43,525 nucleotides of DNA from JBJFCE01 sp964437825 (GTDB lineage Bacteria; Bacillota; Clostridia; Lachnospirales; Lachnospiraceae), in NCBI GenBank assembly GCA_964437825.1, contig CAYTIH010000019.1:1-43525 (forward strand), in the 5' to 3' direction. Position 1 is the stretch's first letter; every line of letters begins with the position of its first letter. This document shows, piece after piece, positions 23,384-32,934 of the stretch. Made by a program: the position numbers and the translations under genes. A model generated the notes under the pieces. The model was not told where the DNA came from. It searched no databases and saw nothing but the letters and a program-made list of their open reading frames with translations.

Positions 23384-24280
23384 ATGGAGAAGGCGTACAA
23401 GCTCGAGTTTCAAAATGAGATGAATACGGATTTGGTTTTAAACTGCTGCGGGTGCTCTAAAACAGAGCCGCTGCACAGCTTCGGACCGGCGGTGAAGCCG
23501 CATTATCTGATTCATTATGTCCTTCGCGGCAGAGGAAAGTTTGTCATGAACGGCAAGGAATATCCGTTAGAGAGCGGGTCCGGTTTCTATATCGAACCGG
23601 GTGAACTTGTTTTTTATCAGGCGGATGAGCAGAGTCCGTGGACCTATGTATGGGTGGGATTTTCGGGAGCAAAGGCGGCGGATTATGCCAGAAATATCGG
23701 ATTGTCTGCCGCGCATCCGATCTTTGCATCGGAGCATTCCGACGAACTGTACCGGATCGTTAAGGACATGATGGAACACAATACCTACGGGCTTTCGAAC
23801 GATCTGCGCAGGAACGGACTTTTGGGAATTTTTCTGTCGATTATTGCTCAGACCTCATCCGTGCAGGCAAAGGGCGATACGGATAAGGCGAATATTTATG
23901 TCAGTAAAGCGGTGGATTTTGTCAGGAGCAATTATTGTAACCCGATTAAGGTTACGGACATCGCGGATTATGTCTGCATCAATCGCAGCTATTTATATAC
24001 TTTATTTCAAAATCATATCAAAATGTCGCCTCAGCAGTTTTTGACGACCTTCCGGATTGCCAAAGCGGTGGAGCTGCTGCAAATGACGGAGCTGCCGATA
24101 GAGAGCATTGCGATTTCCTGCGGCTACAGCGATCCGCTGGTCTTTACGAAGGCATTCAGGCAGACCAAGGGAATGTCGCCATCCAAATACCGGAAGGAAA
24201 CCCTGCTGAGCGGAATCCGGCACAAACAGAGCGATCTGGAGCAAATTGAATCCTTTCTAAATGCAGGAGCAGTAGATTAG
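23384..24280 (+). CDS. AraC family regulator with cupin sensor domain
   Basis: 298 aa from ATG 23384 (GGAGGG 8 bases upstream). The N-terminal part is an AraC-type cupin that binds a sugar or related ligand: HYLIHYVLRGRGKFVMNGKEYPLESGSGFYIEPGELVFYQAD and WTYVWVGFSG. The C-terminal double HTH reads VTDIADYVCINRSYLYTLFQNHIKMSPQQFLTTFRIAKAVELLQMT, then IESIAISCGYSDPLVFTKAFRQTKGMSPSKYRK, the canonical AraC signature. It stands 150 bp upstream of galK-galT on the same strand, so control of galactose metabolism is the obvious guess. Many AraC proteins of this type respond to alpha-galactosides. Confidence 0.93.
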   Translation: MEKAYKLEFQNEMNTDLVLNCCGCSKTEPLHSFGPAVKPHYLIHYVLRGRGKFVMNGKEYPLESGSGFYIEPGELVFYQADEQSPWTYVWVGFSGAKAADYARNIGLSAAHPIFASEHSDELYRIVKDMMEHNTYGLSNDLRRNGLLGIFLSIIAQTSSVQAKGDTDKANIYVSKAVDFVRSNYCNPIKVTDIADYVCINRSYLYTLFQNHIKMSPQQFLTTFRIAKAVELLQMTELPIESIAISCGYSDPLVFTKAFRQTKGMSPSKYRKETLLSGIRHKQSDLEQIESFLNAGAVD

Positions 24281-24326
24281 AAAATGACTCTGATGAGCTG
24301 ATTGTTTCGCAAATGGATATAACATT

Positions 24327-24357
24327 TTGACAGGTTTAAATAACAAGAAGATATTTC
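24327..24357 (+). promoter_or_regulatory. Putative galK promoter
   Basis: A perfect TTGACA (24327-24332) is followed at 18-19 bases by ATATTT/TATTTC. The -10 is poor, as expected for an activator-dependent promoter (AraC upstream). The start codon is at 24431. Confidence 0.45.
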
Positions 24358-24430
24358 GGAAAAATCATAAACACTATATAGTGAAATTAGAAGGTAAACG
24401 GTTGCGCAAAAAGCGCGGAAGGAGAAGACT

Positions 24431-25609
24431 ATGAGTGAAGCAGCAATCAAAAGTAGTGTATTAGGAAAATTTAAGGAGTTGTTTGGCGACACCGAAGGCG
24501 TAAAGGTATATTTTGCACCGGGACGTGTGAATATGATCGGCGAGCATACCGACTATAACGGCGGGCATGTATTTCCATGCGCACTGACCATCGGTACCTA
24601 CGCAGCTGCCAGAAAGAGAACGGACAGGGCGCTTCGTCTGTATTCCATGAACTTTGAAAAGCTGGGAATCATAGAATCCGGCATAGATGATTTGAATCCG
24701 GATAAGGAAGCAGGCTGGACTAATTATCCGAAGGGTGTTATGTGGGCATTCGGACTGCGCGGCATGAAGATGGATGCGGGGCTGGATGTGGTTCTTTTCG
24801 GAAATATTCCGAACGGCTCAGGTCTTTCCTCCTCTGCATCATTAGAGGTTCTGACCGGATATCTGTTAAGGGATTTATTTGGATTTGATGTGACGAATAC
24901 TGACCTTGCATTGATCGGACAGTATTCCGAAAATCATTTTAACGGCTGCAACTGCGGTATTATGGATCAGTTTGCATCCGCAATGGGGAAAAAAGATCAT
25001 GCGATTTTCTTAAATACGGCGGATTTGTCCTATGAATATGCGCCGTTGGTACTGGAGGGTGCAAAGATTGTTGTTACCAATTCCAATGTAAAGCACAGTC
25101 TGGTGGATTCCAAGTATAATGAGCGCCGCAGTGAATGTGAAAAGGCACTGGAGGAGCTTCAGAGTGTAATCGGAATTAACGGTCTCGGTGATCTGACCGA
25201 GGAGCAGTTTGAAACCTATAAGGCTGCGATTAAGGATGAGGTTCGTGTAAAGCGTGCAAAGCATGCGGTTTATGAGAACCAGAGAACCATCCGTGCTGTG
25301 GAAGCGCTGAAAAAGAATGACGTAGCTTTGTTCGGACAGCTGATGAATGCTTCTCATGTCTCCCTGCGTGATGACTATGAGGTTTCCTGCGAGGAAATTG
25401 ATGTGTTGGTAGAAGAAGCATGGAAGATTGACGGTGTGCTCGGATCGAGAATTACCGGAGGCGGCTTCGGCGGCTGTACGGTCAGCATTGTAAAAGACGA
25501 TGCGGTAGAAGAATTCAAGGAAAAGGTCGGCGCCGCATATGAGAGCCGGGTAGGAAAAACCGCGGATTTCTATGTTGTCGAGATCGGAGACGGCCCCAGA
25601 GCGCTGTAA
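24431..25609 (+). CDS. galK: Galactokinase
   Basis: 392 aa, the usual size. It phosphorylates alpha-D-galactose to galactose-1-phosphate, the first committed Leloir step. The GHMP-kinase motifs are all present: the galactokinase signature GRVNMIGEHTDYNGGHV near the N-terminus (residues about 33-49), the ATP-binding PNGSGLSSSASLE (about 131-143) and the C-terminal GGGFGGCTVSIV. GGAAGGAG lies 7-8 bases before the ATG. It forms an operon with galT 54 bp downstream. No galE or galM is in the window. Confidence 0.97.
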   Translation: MSEAAIKSSVLGKFKELFGDTEGVKVYFAPGRVNMIGEHTDYNGGHVFPCALTIGTYAAARKRTDRALRLYSMNFEKLGIIESGIDDLNPDKEAGWTNYPKGVMWAFGLRGMKMDAGLDVVLFGNIPNGSGLSSSASLEVLTGYLLRDLFGFDVTNTDLALIGQYSENHFNGCNCGIMDQFASAMGKKDHAIFLNTADLSYEYAPLVLEGAKIVVTNSNVKHSLVDSKYNERRSECEKALEELQSVIGINGLGDLTEEQFETYKAAIKDEVRVKRAKHAVYENQRTIRAVEALKKNDVALFGQLMNASHVSLRDDYEVSCEEIDVLVEEAWKIDGVLGSRITGGGFGGCTVSIVKDDAVEEFKEKVGAAYESRVGKTADFYVVEIGDGPRAL

Positions 25610-25663
25610 CATGATACGGATCAATTCAGGAATAGAATCAATATGGTGAATGAGGGAAAGCAA

Positions 25664-27169
25664 ATGTCAATTTACGAAAATATCAAAAAATTAGTTACAT
25701 ATGGTCTGGATACAGGCCTTGTTGAACCGGAGGACCGGATTTATACCACCAACAGACTGCTGGAATTGTTCGGTCTGGATGATCTGGGCAATGCACAGGA
25801 GCAGGAGGTTTCCATGAGCGTGGACGAATTGGAAACCGTGCTTTCGGAAATGTTGGATTATGCATATGAGCAGGGCATTATGAAAGAGAACAGCATTGTA
25901 TATCGTGATTTATTTGACACAAAGATCATGAGTACGCTGGTGCCGAGACCCTCCGAAGTAATTCGTAAGTTTGAAGCCTTAAAGGCGCAGGATCCGAAGG
26001 CGGCAACGGATTATTTCTATAAATTAAGTCAGGATACGGATTATATCCGCCGTTATAGAATCAAAAAGGACAAAAAATGGGTGGCGCCTACCGAATATGG
26101 GAATCTGGATATTACGATTAACCTTTCCAAACCGGAAAAGGATCCTAAGGCGATTGCGGCAGCCAAGCTTGCAAAGCAGAGCGGTTATCCGAAATGCCTT
26201 CTTTGTGTGGAAAATGAAGGTTATGCAGGCAGGGTGAACCATCCGGCAAGACAGAATCATCGTATTATTCCGGTAACGATTAACGGCAGTCAATGGGGCT
26301 TCCAGTATTCTCCTTATGTATATTATAATGAGCATTGCATCGTATTTAATTCTCAGCATGTGCCGATGAAGATCGAGCATGCAACCTTCTGCAAGATGTT
26401 TGATTTTGTAAAGCAGTTCCCGCACTATATTGTCGGTTCCAATGCGGATCTGCCGATTGTGGGCGGTTCCATTTTGAGCCATGATCATTTCCAGGGCGGA
26501 AATTATGACTTTGCCATGGCGAAAGCGCCAATAGAGAGAAGCTTTACGGTAAAGGGCTTTGAGGATGTCGAAGCCGGCATTGTAAAATGGCCTATGTCCG
26601 TGATTCGTTTAAAGGGTGCGGACAGTGACAGACTGATTGCGCTTGCAGATGTAATTCTGGAAAAATGGAGAGGCTATACGGATGAGGCTGCATTTATCTT
26701 TGCTGAAACGGATGGAGAGCCGCACAATACCATTACTCCGATTGCAAGAAAACGTGATGATAATTTTGAGTTGGATCTGGTGCTTCGAAACAATATTACG
26801 ACCCGGGAGCATCCGCTTGGCGTTTATCATCCTCATGCAGAGCTGCATCATATTAAAAAAGAAAATATCGGTCTGATCGAGGTTATGGGCCTTGCAATTC
26901 TTCCCTCCAGACTGGTTTCCGAGCTGGATCAGCTGGCCGACGCCATCGTAAACGGTAAGGATATCCGTGCAAACGCTGATATAGAAAAGCATGCCGACTG
27001 GGCGGATGAGTTCAAGGTAAAATATGACAGAATAGATGACACGAATGTCATGAAAATCCTGCAGGATGAGATCGGTCTTGTATTTTCCAAAGTACTGGAG
27101 CATGCAGGCGTTTATAAGAGAGATGCGGCGGGTCAGGAAGCATTTGACCGCTTTACGGCATCGTTGTAA
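25664..27169 (+). CDS. galT: UDP-glucose-hexose-1-phosphate uridylyltransferase, class II
   Basis: 501 aa from ATG 25664, with GAGGGAAAG 3-8 bases upstream; ATG 25643 is an alternative that adds seven residues. It exchanges UMP between UDP-glucose and galactose-1-phosphate. This is the long Firmicutes form (GalT2, about 490-515 aa), not the 350-aa HPHPQ form. Recognisable stretches are YPKCLLCVENEGYAGRVNHPARQNHR, ADLPIVGGSILSHDHFQGG (catalytic His region) and LGVYHPHAELHHIKKENIGLIEVMGLAILP. It works directly after GalK and is probably co-transcribed with it. There is no terminator between the two. Confidence 0.95.
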   Translation: MSIYENIKKLVTYGLDTGLVEPEDRIYTTNRLLELFGLDDLGNAQEQEVSMSVDELETVLSEMLDYAYEQGIMKENSIVYRDLFDTKIMSTLVPRPSEVIRKFEALKAQDPKAATDYFYKLSQDTDYIRRYRIKKDKKWVAPTEYGNLDITINLSKPEKDPKAIAAAKLAKQSGYPKCLLCVENEGYAGRVNHPARQNHRIIPVTINGSQWGFQYSPYVYYNEHCIVFNSQHVPMKIEHATFCKMFDFVKQFPHYIVGSNADLPIVGGSILSHDHFQGGNYDFAMAKAPIERSFTVKGFEDVEAGIVKWPMSVIRLKGADSDRLIALADVILEKWRGYTDEAAFIFAETDGEPHNTITPIARKRDDNFELDLVLRNNITTREHPLGVYHPHAELHHIKKENIGLIEVMGLAILPSRLVSELDQLADAIVNGKDIRANADIEKHADWADEFKVKYDRIDDTNVMKILQDEIGLVFSKVLEHAGVYKRDAAGQEAFDRFTASL

Positions 27170-27366
27170 GATAAAAGAAAAAGGCATCCGGCATACATTC
27201 AAAGGAGAAATCGTTGTATGAATGTTTATCCTTTGATCGTTCTGGCAATCTGACCCAAAATAAATATTTCATGATACGCAATGAGGGCTTTTTATATTCA
27301 AAACAATAATGCGGCGGACGCAGGGACAGTGGTTACGGACAAATAGTCCGGAATGAGGAAACGATT

Positions 27367-28026
27367 ATGACAAAACATACGAAAGCAATTCTGGATCTTC
27401 TGGATGCGGAATACGGAACAGAATATAAATGTTATTTAAATTACGAAACGCCTTGGCAGCTGCTGATTGCGACGATGCTCAGCGCACAGTGTACCGATGC
27501 AAGGGTGAATATTGTTACGAAGGATTTGTTTGTGAAATATCCGACAGTGCAGGCGTTTGCGGATGCGGATTTAAAAGAACTGGAACAGGACATTCATTCC
27601 ACAGGATTTTATCATAATAAGGCGAAGAATATCATTGCCTGCTGCAAAAGTCTGGTAGAGCTGTATGACGGAGAGCTGCCGCGCACCATAGAAGAACTGA
27701 CCGCACTTGCAGGAGTGGGGAGAAAGACAGCCAATGTCATACGGGGTAATATCTACCATGATCCCAGTATCGTAGTGGATACCCATGTCAAGCGTATTTC
27801 CAAAAAACTGGGGCTGACAAAAGAGGATGACCCCGTAAAGGTGGAATTTGAGCTGATGAAGGTGCTGCCAAAGGACCACTGGATTCTATATAATATTCAG
27901 ATCATCCGGCTTGGCAGAACTATCTGCAAGGCGCCTGCGCCGAATTGTGCGGACTGCTTTTTGAAGGAGCAGTGCCGGGATTATGCGGCAAGACATAAAA
28001 ATACAAAGAGCAGCAGAAAGCAATAA
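27367..28026 (+). CDS. nth: Endonuclease III
   Basis: 219 aa, family length about 210. It is a DNA glycosylase/AP lyase that removes oxidised pyrimidines. The helix-hairpin-helix is LAGVGRKTANVIRGN (about residues 115-129, with catalytic K120 in the GVGRKTA stretch), followed by the catalytic aspartate in VDTHVKRISKKLGL. The C-terminal [4Fe-4S] ligands have the standard C-x6-C-x2-C-x5-C spacing (CKAPAPNCADCFLKEQC). The 197-bp stretch before it holds no gene I can support. Confidence 0.96.
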   Translation: MTKHTKAILDLLDAEYGTEYKCYLNYETPWQLLIATMLSAQCTDARVNIVTKDLFVKYPTVQAFADADLKELEQDIHSTGFYHNKAKNIIACCKSLVELYDGELPRTIEELTALAGVGRKTANVIRGNIYHDPSIVVDTHVKRISKKLGLTKEDDPVKVEFELMKVLPKDHWILYNIQIIRLGRTICKAPAPNCADCFLKEQCRDYAARHKNTKSSRKQ

Positions 28027-28116
28027 ATTTATTTCATCATAGATCAAATGAGTGGGAAACCATTCATTTGCAAAAGAAGCAATCAGGAGCAGCACGTTAA
28101 GGAACGGGAATGGGAT

Positions 28117-28833
28117 ATGCTGGAGGAGTATACGGTTCTGGATCTGGAAACCACAGGTCTTGATCCGAAAAAAGAAAAAATCATAGAGATCGGAGCTGCC
28201 AGAATACGCGGCGGAAAGGTGACTGCGACCTACCGGACTATGCTTCAGCCGGGTCGGGAGCTGCCAGGCGGAATTACAGAGCTGACGGGAATTACGCCGC
28301 AGATGCTGCAGGGACAGCCTTATATCGAAGATGTTCTGCCTGCTTTTATGGAGTTTCTGGGGGATGATGTTCTCATGGGGCACAGAGTGCTGTTTGATTA
28401 TTCTTTTGCAAAAAGAGCGGCTGTAAATGCAGGGCTGCCGTTTGAAAAAAGAGGAGTGGATACGTTAAAGCTGGCGAGAATCTGTCTGCCTGAGCTTCCT
28501 AGCAAAAGACTGAGTGATTTATGCGTCCGTTTCGGAATCGTTTCTCATGCCCACCGCGCACTGAATGATGCGCTTGCGGCGCATGAGCTGTATCAGAGAC
28601 TTTGTGCCGGGTTTCGGCAGGCAGCGGACTGTGAGCCGGAGTCTCTGCATTATGCAGTGAAAAAAGAAGGTCCCATTACGCCGGCGCAAAAGCAGCGCCT
28701 GAAACGGATGGAGGCTTATTATCGGATTACATTGCCATATGAGATAGACCGGCTGACCAAAAACGAGGCGTCCAGAATTATGGACAAGCTTGTTCTGACA
28801 TACGGGAAGCCTCATCGAGAGAACGCAGAATAG
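28117..28833 (+). CDS. DnaQ-like 3'-5' exonuclease (DEDD family)
   Basis: 238 aa from ATG 28117; in-frame ATG 28048 would add 23 residues that resemble no exonuclease. The three exonuclease motifs are visible: Exo I VLDLETTGLDPKKEKIIEIGA with the D-x-E pair, Exo II VLMGHRVLFDYSF, and Exo III HRALNDALAAHELYQ (H-x5-D). This is the PolC/epsilon-type domain acting alone; such proteins take part in repair or RNA trimming. Its tail of about 70 residues has no known domain. The 3' end overlaps the convergent minus-strand gene by 56 bp. Confidence 0.88.
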   Translation: MLEEYTVLDLETTGLDPKKEKIIEIGAARIRGGKVTATYRTMLQPGRELPGGITELTGITPQMLQGQPYIEDVLPAFMEFLGDDVLMGHRVLFDYSFAKRAAVNAGLPFEKRGVDTLKLARICLPELPSKRLSDLCVRFGIVSHAHRALNDALAAHELYQRLCAGFRQAADCEPESLHYAVKKEGPITPAQKQRLKRMEAYYRITLPYEIDRLTKNEASRIMDKLVLTYGKPHRENAE

Positions 28834-29407
28834 CAGGACGCATGGCGGAACGCAGATGCTCTGCCGTTTGTTTTAGCTGTTCTATTTTACCGAATTCCTG
28901 CTTATCATGATATATGGAGGCAAGGATACGGTAGGTAGAACTGACATCTGTGTCAGTAGAGACTGCAAACTCCAGAATCGGTATGGCATCCGACTGATAA
29001 CCGGAGGCAATCAGAAGCTCCGCCCACTTTTGCAATGTGCGTACCAGAAGCGTATAATTCTGATCGTATTGCGTGAGAAGGTTGATATTGGCCGCACCGT
29101 AAGCCAGCTTTAAATCCGTATTGGTATACCCGGTTAGATTGACGATTTTTTTGCCGCGCAAGGCGTTCAGAATCCGATGACATTCTGCAATTTCAGGATC
29201 GTCCGAAAGCAGGGAGAAAGGCAGGGGATCATAGGGCAGATGAATATAATTTAAATCATCCAGCGGCTTTTTTTTGGTTTGATTGGCAAGCGCTTCTTTT
29301 TCCCAGAATTTGTCATTCGCATGATCTTCCCTTCTTCGGGAGCGGATGAGGGTGAAAGTAAGCCATATGCCAAATAGGATAAAACTTGCAAAGAACGGTA
29401 ATTTCAT
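28778..29407 (-). CDS. Hypothetical single-pass membrane protein with helical repeats
   Basis: 209 aa with AAAGGA 6-8 bases before the start. Residues 4-21 (PFFASFILFGIWLTFTLI) form a membrane anchor followed by a positive cluster (RSRRRE), so the rest faces the cytosol. The body is mainly helical; SGYQSDAIPILEFAVSTDTDVSSTYRILASIY resembles a TPR-like helix pair. I do not recognise a named family. It runs convergent to the exonuclease with an overlap of 56 bp and is divergent from the 35-aa gene at 29443, leaving only 35 bp between starts. Confidence 0.7.
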   Translation of the reverse strand: MKLPFFASFILFGIWLTFTLIRSRRREDHANDKFWEKEALANQTKKKPLDDLNYIHLPYDPLPFSLLSDDPEIAECHRILNALRGKKIVNLTGYTNTDLKLAYGAANINLLTQYDQNYTLLVRTLQKWAELLIASGYQSDAIPILEFAVSTDTDVSSTYRILASIYHDKQEFGKIEQLKQTAEHLRSAMRPAILRSLDEASRMSEQACP

Positions 29408-29442
29408 ATATAATATCCTTTCAGTAGATTGGAGAAAATGCG

Positions 29443-29550
29443 ATGTTTAATATTTACAGTAAAAAATCCAAAAAAACAATATCCGCCGTGATTATTATTC
29501 TTTTGATTGTTGCCATGGTAGCAACTACGGTACTGTCGGTGATTTCATAG
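29443..29550 (+). CDS. Small membrane protein (35 aa)
   Basis: ATG at 29443 with GGAG 8 bases upstream; the product MFNIYSKKSKKTISAVIII continues as one hydrophobic helix to VLSVIS. The N-terminus is lysine-rich, so the tail would face outward. I believe similar short proteins are common in Lachnospiraceae, but this is recall, not a search. It is followed 80 bp later by the VanW-family gene and may share its transcript. Confidence 0.6.
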   Translation: MFNIYSKKSKKTISAVIIILLIVAMVATTVLSVIS

Positions 29551-29630
29551 GTCCGGAACGGATAGTTATATTGTAGTATAGGAATGACTCCGGCGCAAGC
29601 AGAGAGTCCTTAAATGTTTGGAAAAGTGGT

Positions 29631-31283
29631 ATGATGAAAAAAAGTATAGTAAGTGTATTGATTTTGGCAGGACTGGCTGTGATGGCGGCGGGCTCTGCGG
29701 GATATGCAAAAGAAGCGGAAGCGGCCGGCAGGGTTGTACCTCCGCGGACATATGTCACTGAAGGACAAATCATTTGTAACGGAGTATATGCACAGGATAT
29801 TGATTTATCCGGAATGACGGCGTTAGAGGCCGAGAACGCCATTCGGGGATATGTGGAATCGTTTGCCGAAAGCGAAATTACACTGCAGGCGGGAGAAGAA
29901 CATGCAGTTACCGTTACGGCAGCCGATCTGGGTATCACATGGGGAAATCCCGGTATTCTGGATGAAGCGGTCAGCTTTGGAAGAAAAGGAAATATCGTAA
30001 AGAGATATAAGGAAATAGCGGATCTGGCACGACAGAATCAGGTTTACGAAATTATCTTTGACTTTGACAGACAGAAGATTGAAGAACTGATTGCAGCAGA
30101 AAGTGAAGCGATTAATATACCGGCACAGAATCCAACGATGTCAAGAGAAAACGGAGAGTTTGTCATCTCCCCCGGTATTGAGGGTATGGAGGTGGATCTG
30201 CAGGCTTCTGTGGACGCTGTTTATGAATATCTGACTGAGAAATGGAACGGAGAAGCGGACGCCATAGAGCTGGCGGTAGCAGTTACCCAGCCGGCCGGTA
30301 GCGAGGAAGAGCTGGCGCAGATTAAGGATGAGCTTGCTACATTTACCACAAGCTTTTCTACTTCGGATTGGGCGAGAAGTGCCAACGTACAGAATGCATG
30401 CGATAAGGTAAACGGAACGGTTTTGTTCCCGGGAGAAGAATTTTCTACCTTGACAGCAATTGCGCCTTTTACGGTAGAAAACGGTTATTACCCGGCAGGT
30501 TCTTATGCGGCAGGTAAGGTTGTTGAAAGTGTAGGAGGAGGAATCTGTCAGGTTTCTTCTACTTTATATAATGCGGTTTTGCAGGCGGAGCTTGAGGTGA
30601 CGGACAGATCCAATCACGCTATGGCAGTCAGTTATGTGAAGGTCGGAATGGATGCAACCGTTTCCGAGGATTCCGGCATTGATTTTAAATTCCGCAATAA
30701 TACGAATTATCCGATTTATATTGAGGGATATACCACGACGGATAAGACGATTACGTTGACGATTTACGGAGTGGAGACAAGGGAGGAAGGTCACAGTGTT
30801 ACCTACTATAGCGACGTTACTTCTTCCACACCGCCGGGACCGGAAGCAATTTATGCGGACGCTTCCCAACCGGTAGGATTTATTGAGATACAGCCGGCAC
30901 ATACCGGATATGTTGCGGATGTATATAAGATTGTGACGGAAAACGGGGTTGAGGTGAGCCGTGAGCAGATTACTCACAGCGTTTATAAAATGACCAGCCG
31001 CTATGCTACGGTCGGCGTTGCCACTTCGGACCCTACGACCTATAGCGTGATACAGGCGGCCATTGCAACGGGAAGCGTTGATTATGTAAAGTCAGTCGTA
31101 ACCCAGCTTGCAACGGGTACTTATACGGAACCGATTCCGGAGACACAGCCGGAAACGGCTCCGGAAACCGTGCCGGACGCCGTTGTAGATCCGTCGGTTG
31201 AGACCGGAGCTTCCGGCATAGAAGCATCGCCGGGAGTGGAGATTCAGCAGCCGGCTGCTGAGGAGGCCGGACCGGGAATGTAG
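29631..31283 (+). CDS. VanW/YoaR family exported protein with peptidoglycan-binding-like domain
   Basis: 550 aa. Residues 1-26 are a signal peptide (KKSIVSVLILAGLAVMAAGSAGYA). The next 200 residues contain two copies of the PG_binding_4 type (e.g. DIDLSGMTALEAENAIRGYV). The VanW domain follows with FSTSDWARSANVQNACDKVNG, FPGEEFSTLTAIAPFTVENGY and GGGICQVSSTLYNAVLQAELEVTDRSNHA, the family's strongest motifs. After that comes a G5-like strand region (GYVADVYKIVTENGVEVSREQ). The last 70 residues are a Pro/Glu/Thr-rich low-complexity tail. It should be secreted or wall-associated. VanW's biochemical role is unsettled; the family name does not imply vancomycin resistance. Confidence 0.9.
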   Translation: MMKKSIVSVLILAGLAVMAAGSAGYAKEAEAAGRVVPPRTYVTEGQIICNGVYAQDIDLSGMTALEAENAIRGYVESFAESEITLQAGEEHAVTVTAADLGITWGNPGILDEAVSFGRKGNIVKRYKEIADLARQNQVYEIIFDFDRQKIEELIAAESEAINIPAQNPTMSRENGEFVISPGIEGMEVDLQASVDAVYEYLTEKWNGEADAIELAVAVTQPAGSEEELAQIKDELATFTTSFSTSDWARSANVQNACDKVNGTVLFPGEEFSTLTAIAPFTVENGYYPAGSYAAGKVVESVGGGICQVSSTLYNAVLQAELEVTDRSNHAMAVSYVKVGMDATVSEDSGIDFKFRNNTNYPIYIEGYTTTDKTITLTIYGVETREEGHSVTYYSDVTSSTPPGPEAIYADASQPVGFIEIQPAHTGYVADVYKIVTENGVEVSREQITHSVYKMTSRYATVGVATSDPTTYSVIQAAIATGSVDYVKSVVTQLATGTYTEPIPETQPETAPETVPDAVVDPSVETGASGIEASPGVEIQQPAAEEAGPGM

Positions 31284-31347
31284 AACGGTCCGGAGCAAAA
31301 GCTGTACCGGGCGTTATGGTAAGACTGATGCAGTGGAGTAAGATGCT

Positions 31348-32343
31348 ATGAAAACTGGTAAAGTCACAGAGAGTGTATTGAAGCGCTCTGTTTTAAAGCA
31401 GATCAAGTCAAATACGGAGAATGTTAAAAACGGCGCAGGCGTAGGGGAAGACTGCGCCGTTTTTGCGTCCTTCGGAAGCGCTGATCCGGCGCTTCATGTG
31501 AATACCGTGACGGGTGATTTTGCCGGAATCGGCACTTATGCCGTTCATGCGGCGGTGAATAATATCGCGGCCAAGGGAGCATTGCCGGTCGCGGTTCTCG
31601 TATCGGCGGTATTCCCGGAAAAAACACAGGAGCCGGAGCTGCGGCGCGTCATGGAGCAGATCGCAGCCGCGGCAGGAGAGCTTCAGATAGCGGTGGCCGG
31701 AGGGCATACCGAAGTTTCGGCGCGGGTACTGTCTACGGTTCTGTCGGTGACTGCAATCGGAAAATCGGTGACGGAGCCGGAGCAGGAAGGATATTATCGG
31801 AAGGGGAAAGCGATGCCCGGACAGGATGTCGTCGTGACCAAGTGGATCGGACTTGCAGGAACGGCACGTCTTGCCTCTGAGAAAAGGGAGAAACTGTTAA
31901 GCAGATATCCGGCAGCATTCGTTGATGAAGCGGCAGCGTTTGATAGATATCTGTCCGTAGTACCGGAGGCTGCCACCGCCATTAAGTCCGGCGTTTGCGC
32001 AATGCATGATGCGTCCTCGGGAGGCATATTTGCGGCACTGTGGGAACTGGCAGAGGCGGCAGGCGTTGGACTGGAAATTGATTTAAAGAAGCTCCCCGTC
32101 AGGCAGGAAACAGTGGAGGTATGCGATTACTTTGATGTGAATCCATATGAGCTGCTTGCAGGGGGCAGTATGATTATGACGGCGGAGAACGGTTATGATT
32201 TGGTTCAGGCGCTTGAGAAGGAACATATTCATGCAGCTGTAGTAGGAAGGATTACGGACTCTAATGACAGAGTTGTCATAAATGAGGAGGAACGCCGCTT
32301 TCTGGAACCGTTCAGAAGCGACGGAATATGTAAGGTCTTCTGA
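31348..32343 (+). CDS. AIR-synthase-related (PurM/HypE/ThiL superfamily) protein
   Basis: 331 aa. The ATP-grasping N-terminal pattern of the PurM superfamily is present: NGAGVGEDCAVF, VTGDFAGIGTYAVHAAVNNIAAKGALPVAVL and IAVAGGHTEVSARVLSTVLSVTAIGK. The C-terminal half (GVCAMHDASSGGIFAALWELAEAAGVGLEIDLKKLPV) is the second alpha/beta domain. The look is nearest to HypE-like and 'AIR synthase-related' proteins without neighbouring hyp genes, so the substrate is unknown. Compared with true HypE it lacks the Cys-bearing C-terminal tail: it ends SDGICKVF. GGAG stands 10 bases before the ATG. Confidence 0.88.
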   Translation: MKTGKVTESVLKRSVLKQIKSNTENVKNGAGVGEDCAVFASFGSADPALHVNTVTGDFAGIGTYAVHAAVNNIAAKGALPVAVLVSAVFPEKTQEPELRRVMEQIAAAAGELQIAVAGGHTEVSARVLSTVLSVTAIGKSVTEPEQEGYYRKGKAMPGQDVVVTKWIGLAGTARLASEKREKLLSRYPAAFVDEAAAFDRYLSVVPEAATAIKSGVCAMHDASSGGIFAALWELAEAAGVGLEIDLKKLPVRQETVEVCDYFDVNPYELLAGGSMIMTAENGYDLVQALEKEHIHAAVVGRITDSNDRVVINEEERRFLEPFRSDGICKVF

Positions 32344-32445
32344 ACATATACAAAAACGGCTGCGGGCAAAAAAAGAAGGAATCAGATTCTGCAGCGGGCA
32401 CAGGTAATATAAGTCAATAAATATAAGTATAGAAAGGAAACAGAT

Positions 32446-32934
32446 ATGAATATCAGAGAACAGATTTTATCAATTGTTGAGAAGAACAGCCGTATTGAGA
32501 TTAAAGAACTGGCTGTCATTCTCGGTATGGAAGAGATAGACGTGGCGAATGAACTGAAAGCGATGGAGGAGGAAGGCGTAATCTGCGGGTATCATACGCT
32601 GATCGACTGGGAGAAAACTTCTATTGAGAAGGTGTCGGCGCTGATTGAGGTGCGCGTGACACCGCAGCGGGGACAGGGGTTTGACAACGTGGCAGAGAGA
32701 ATCTATAAATATCCGGAGGTCAATTCCGTATATCTGATTTCCGGCGGCTTTGATCTTCTGGTGACATTGGAGGGAAAATCCTTGAAGGAGATTTCTCAGT
32801 TTGTATCTCAGAAGCTGTCCACATTGGATGCCGTGCTTAGTACCGCAACCCATTTTATCCTGAAGAAATACAAGGATCATGGGACGATTTTGTCCAAAAA
32901 ATATGAAGATGAAAGAGAGTTGATTACGCCGTGA
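32446..32934 (+). CDS. Lrp/AsnC family transcriptional regulator
   Basis: 162 aa. The N-terminal HTH (ILSIVEKNSRIEIKELAVILGMEEIDVANELKAMEEEGVICGYHTLIDW) is followed by an Asn/Lrp effector domain of the RAM type (VSALIEVRVTPQRGQGFDNVAERIYKYPEVNSVYLISGGFDLLVTLEG). The aminotransferase gene starts inside its last codons (4-bp overlap, GTGA), so the two are made together. Such pairs are common: the regulator senses an amino acid and controls the aminotransferase. AGAAAGGAAA precedes the ATG. Confidence 0.93.
   Translation: MNIREQILSIVEKNSRIEIKELAVILGMEEIDVANELKAMEEEGVICGYHTLIDWEKTSIEKVSALIEVRVTPQRGQGFDNVAERIYKYPEVNSVYLISGGFDLLVTLEGKSLKEISQFVSQKLSTLDAVLSTATHFILKKYKDHGTILSKKYEDERELITP

Noticed and set aside
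27219..27254. Leader peptide before nth
   Set aside because: A start with AAAGGAG upstream encodes only 11 residues and there is no attenuator-like hairpin after it; too little to support.
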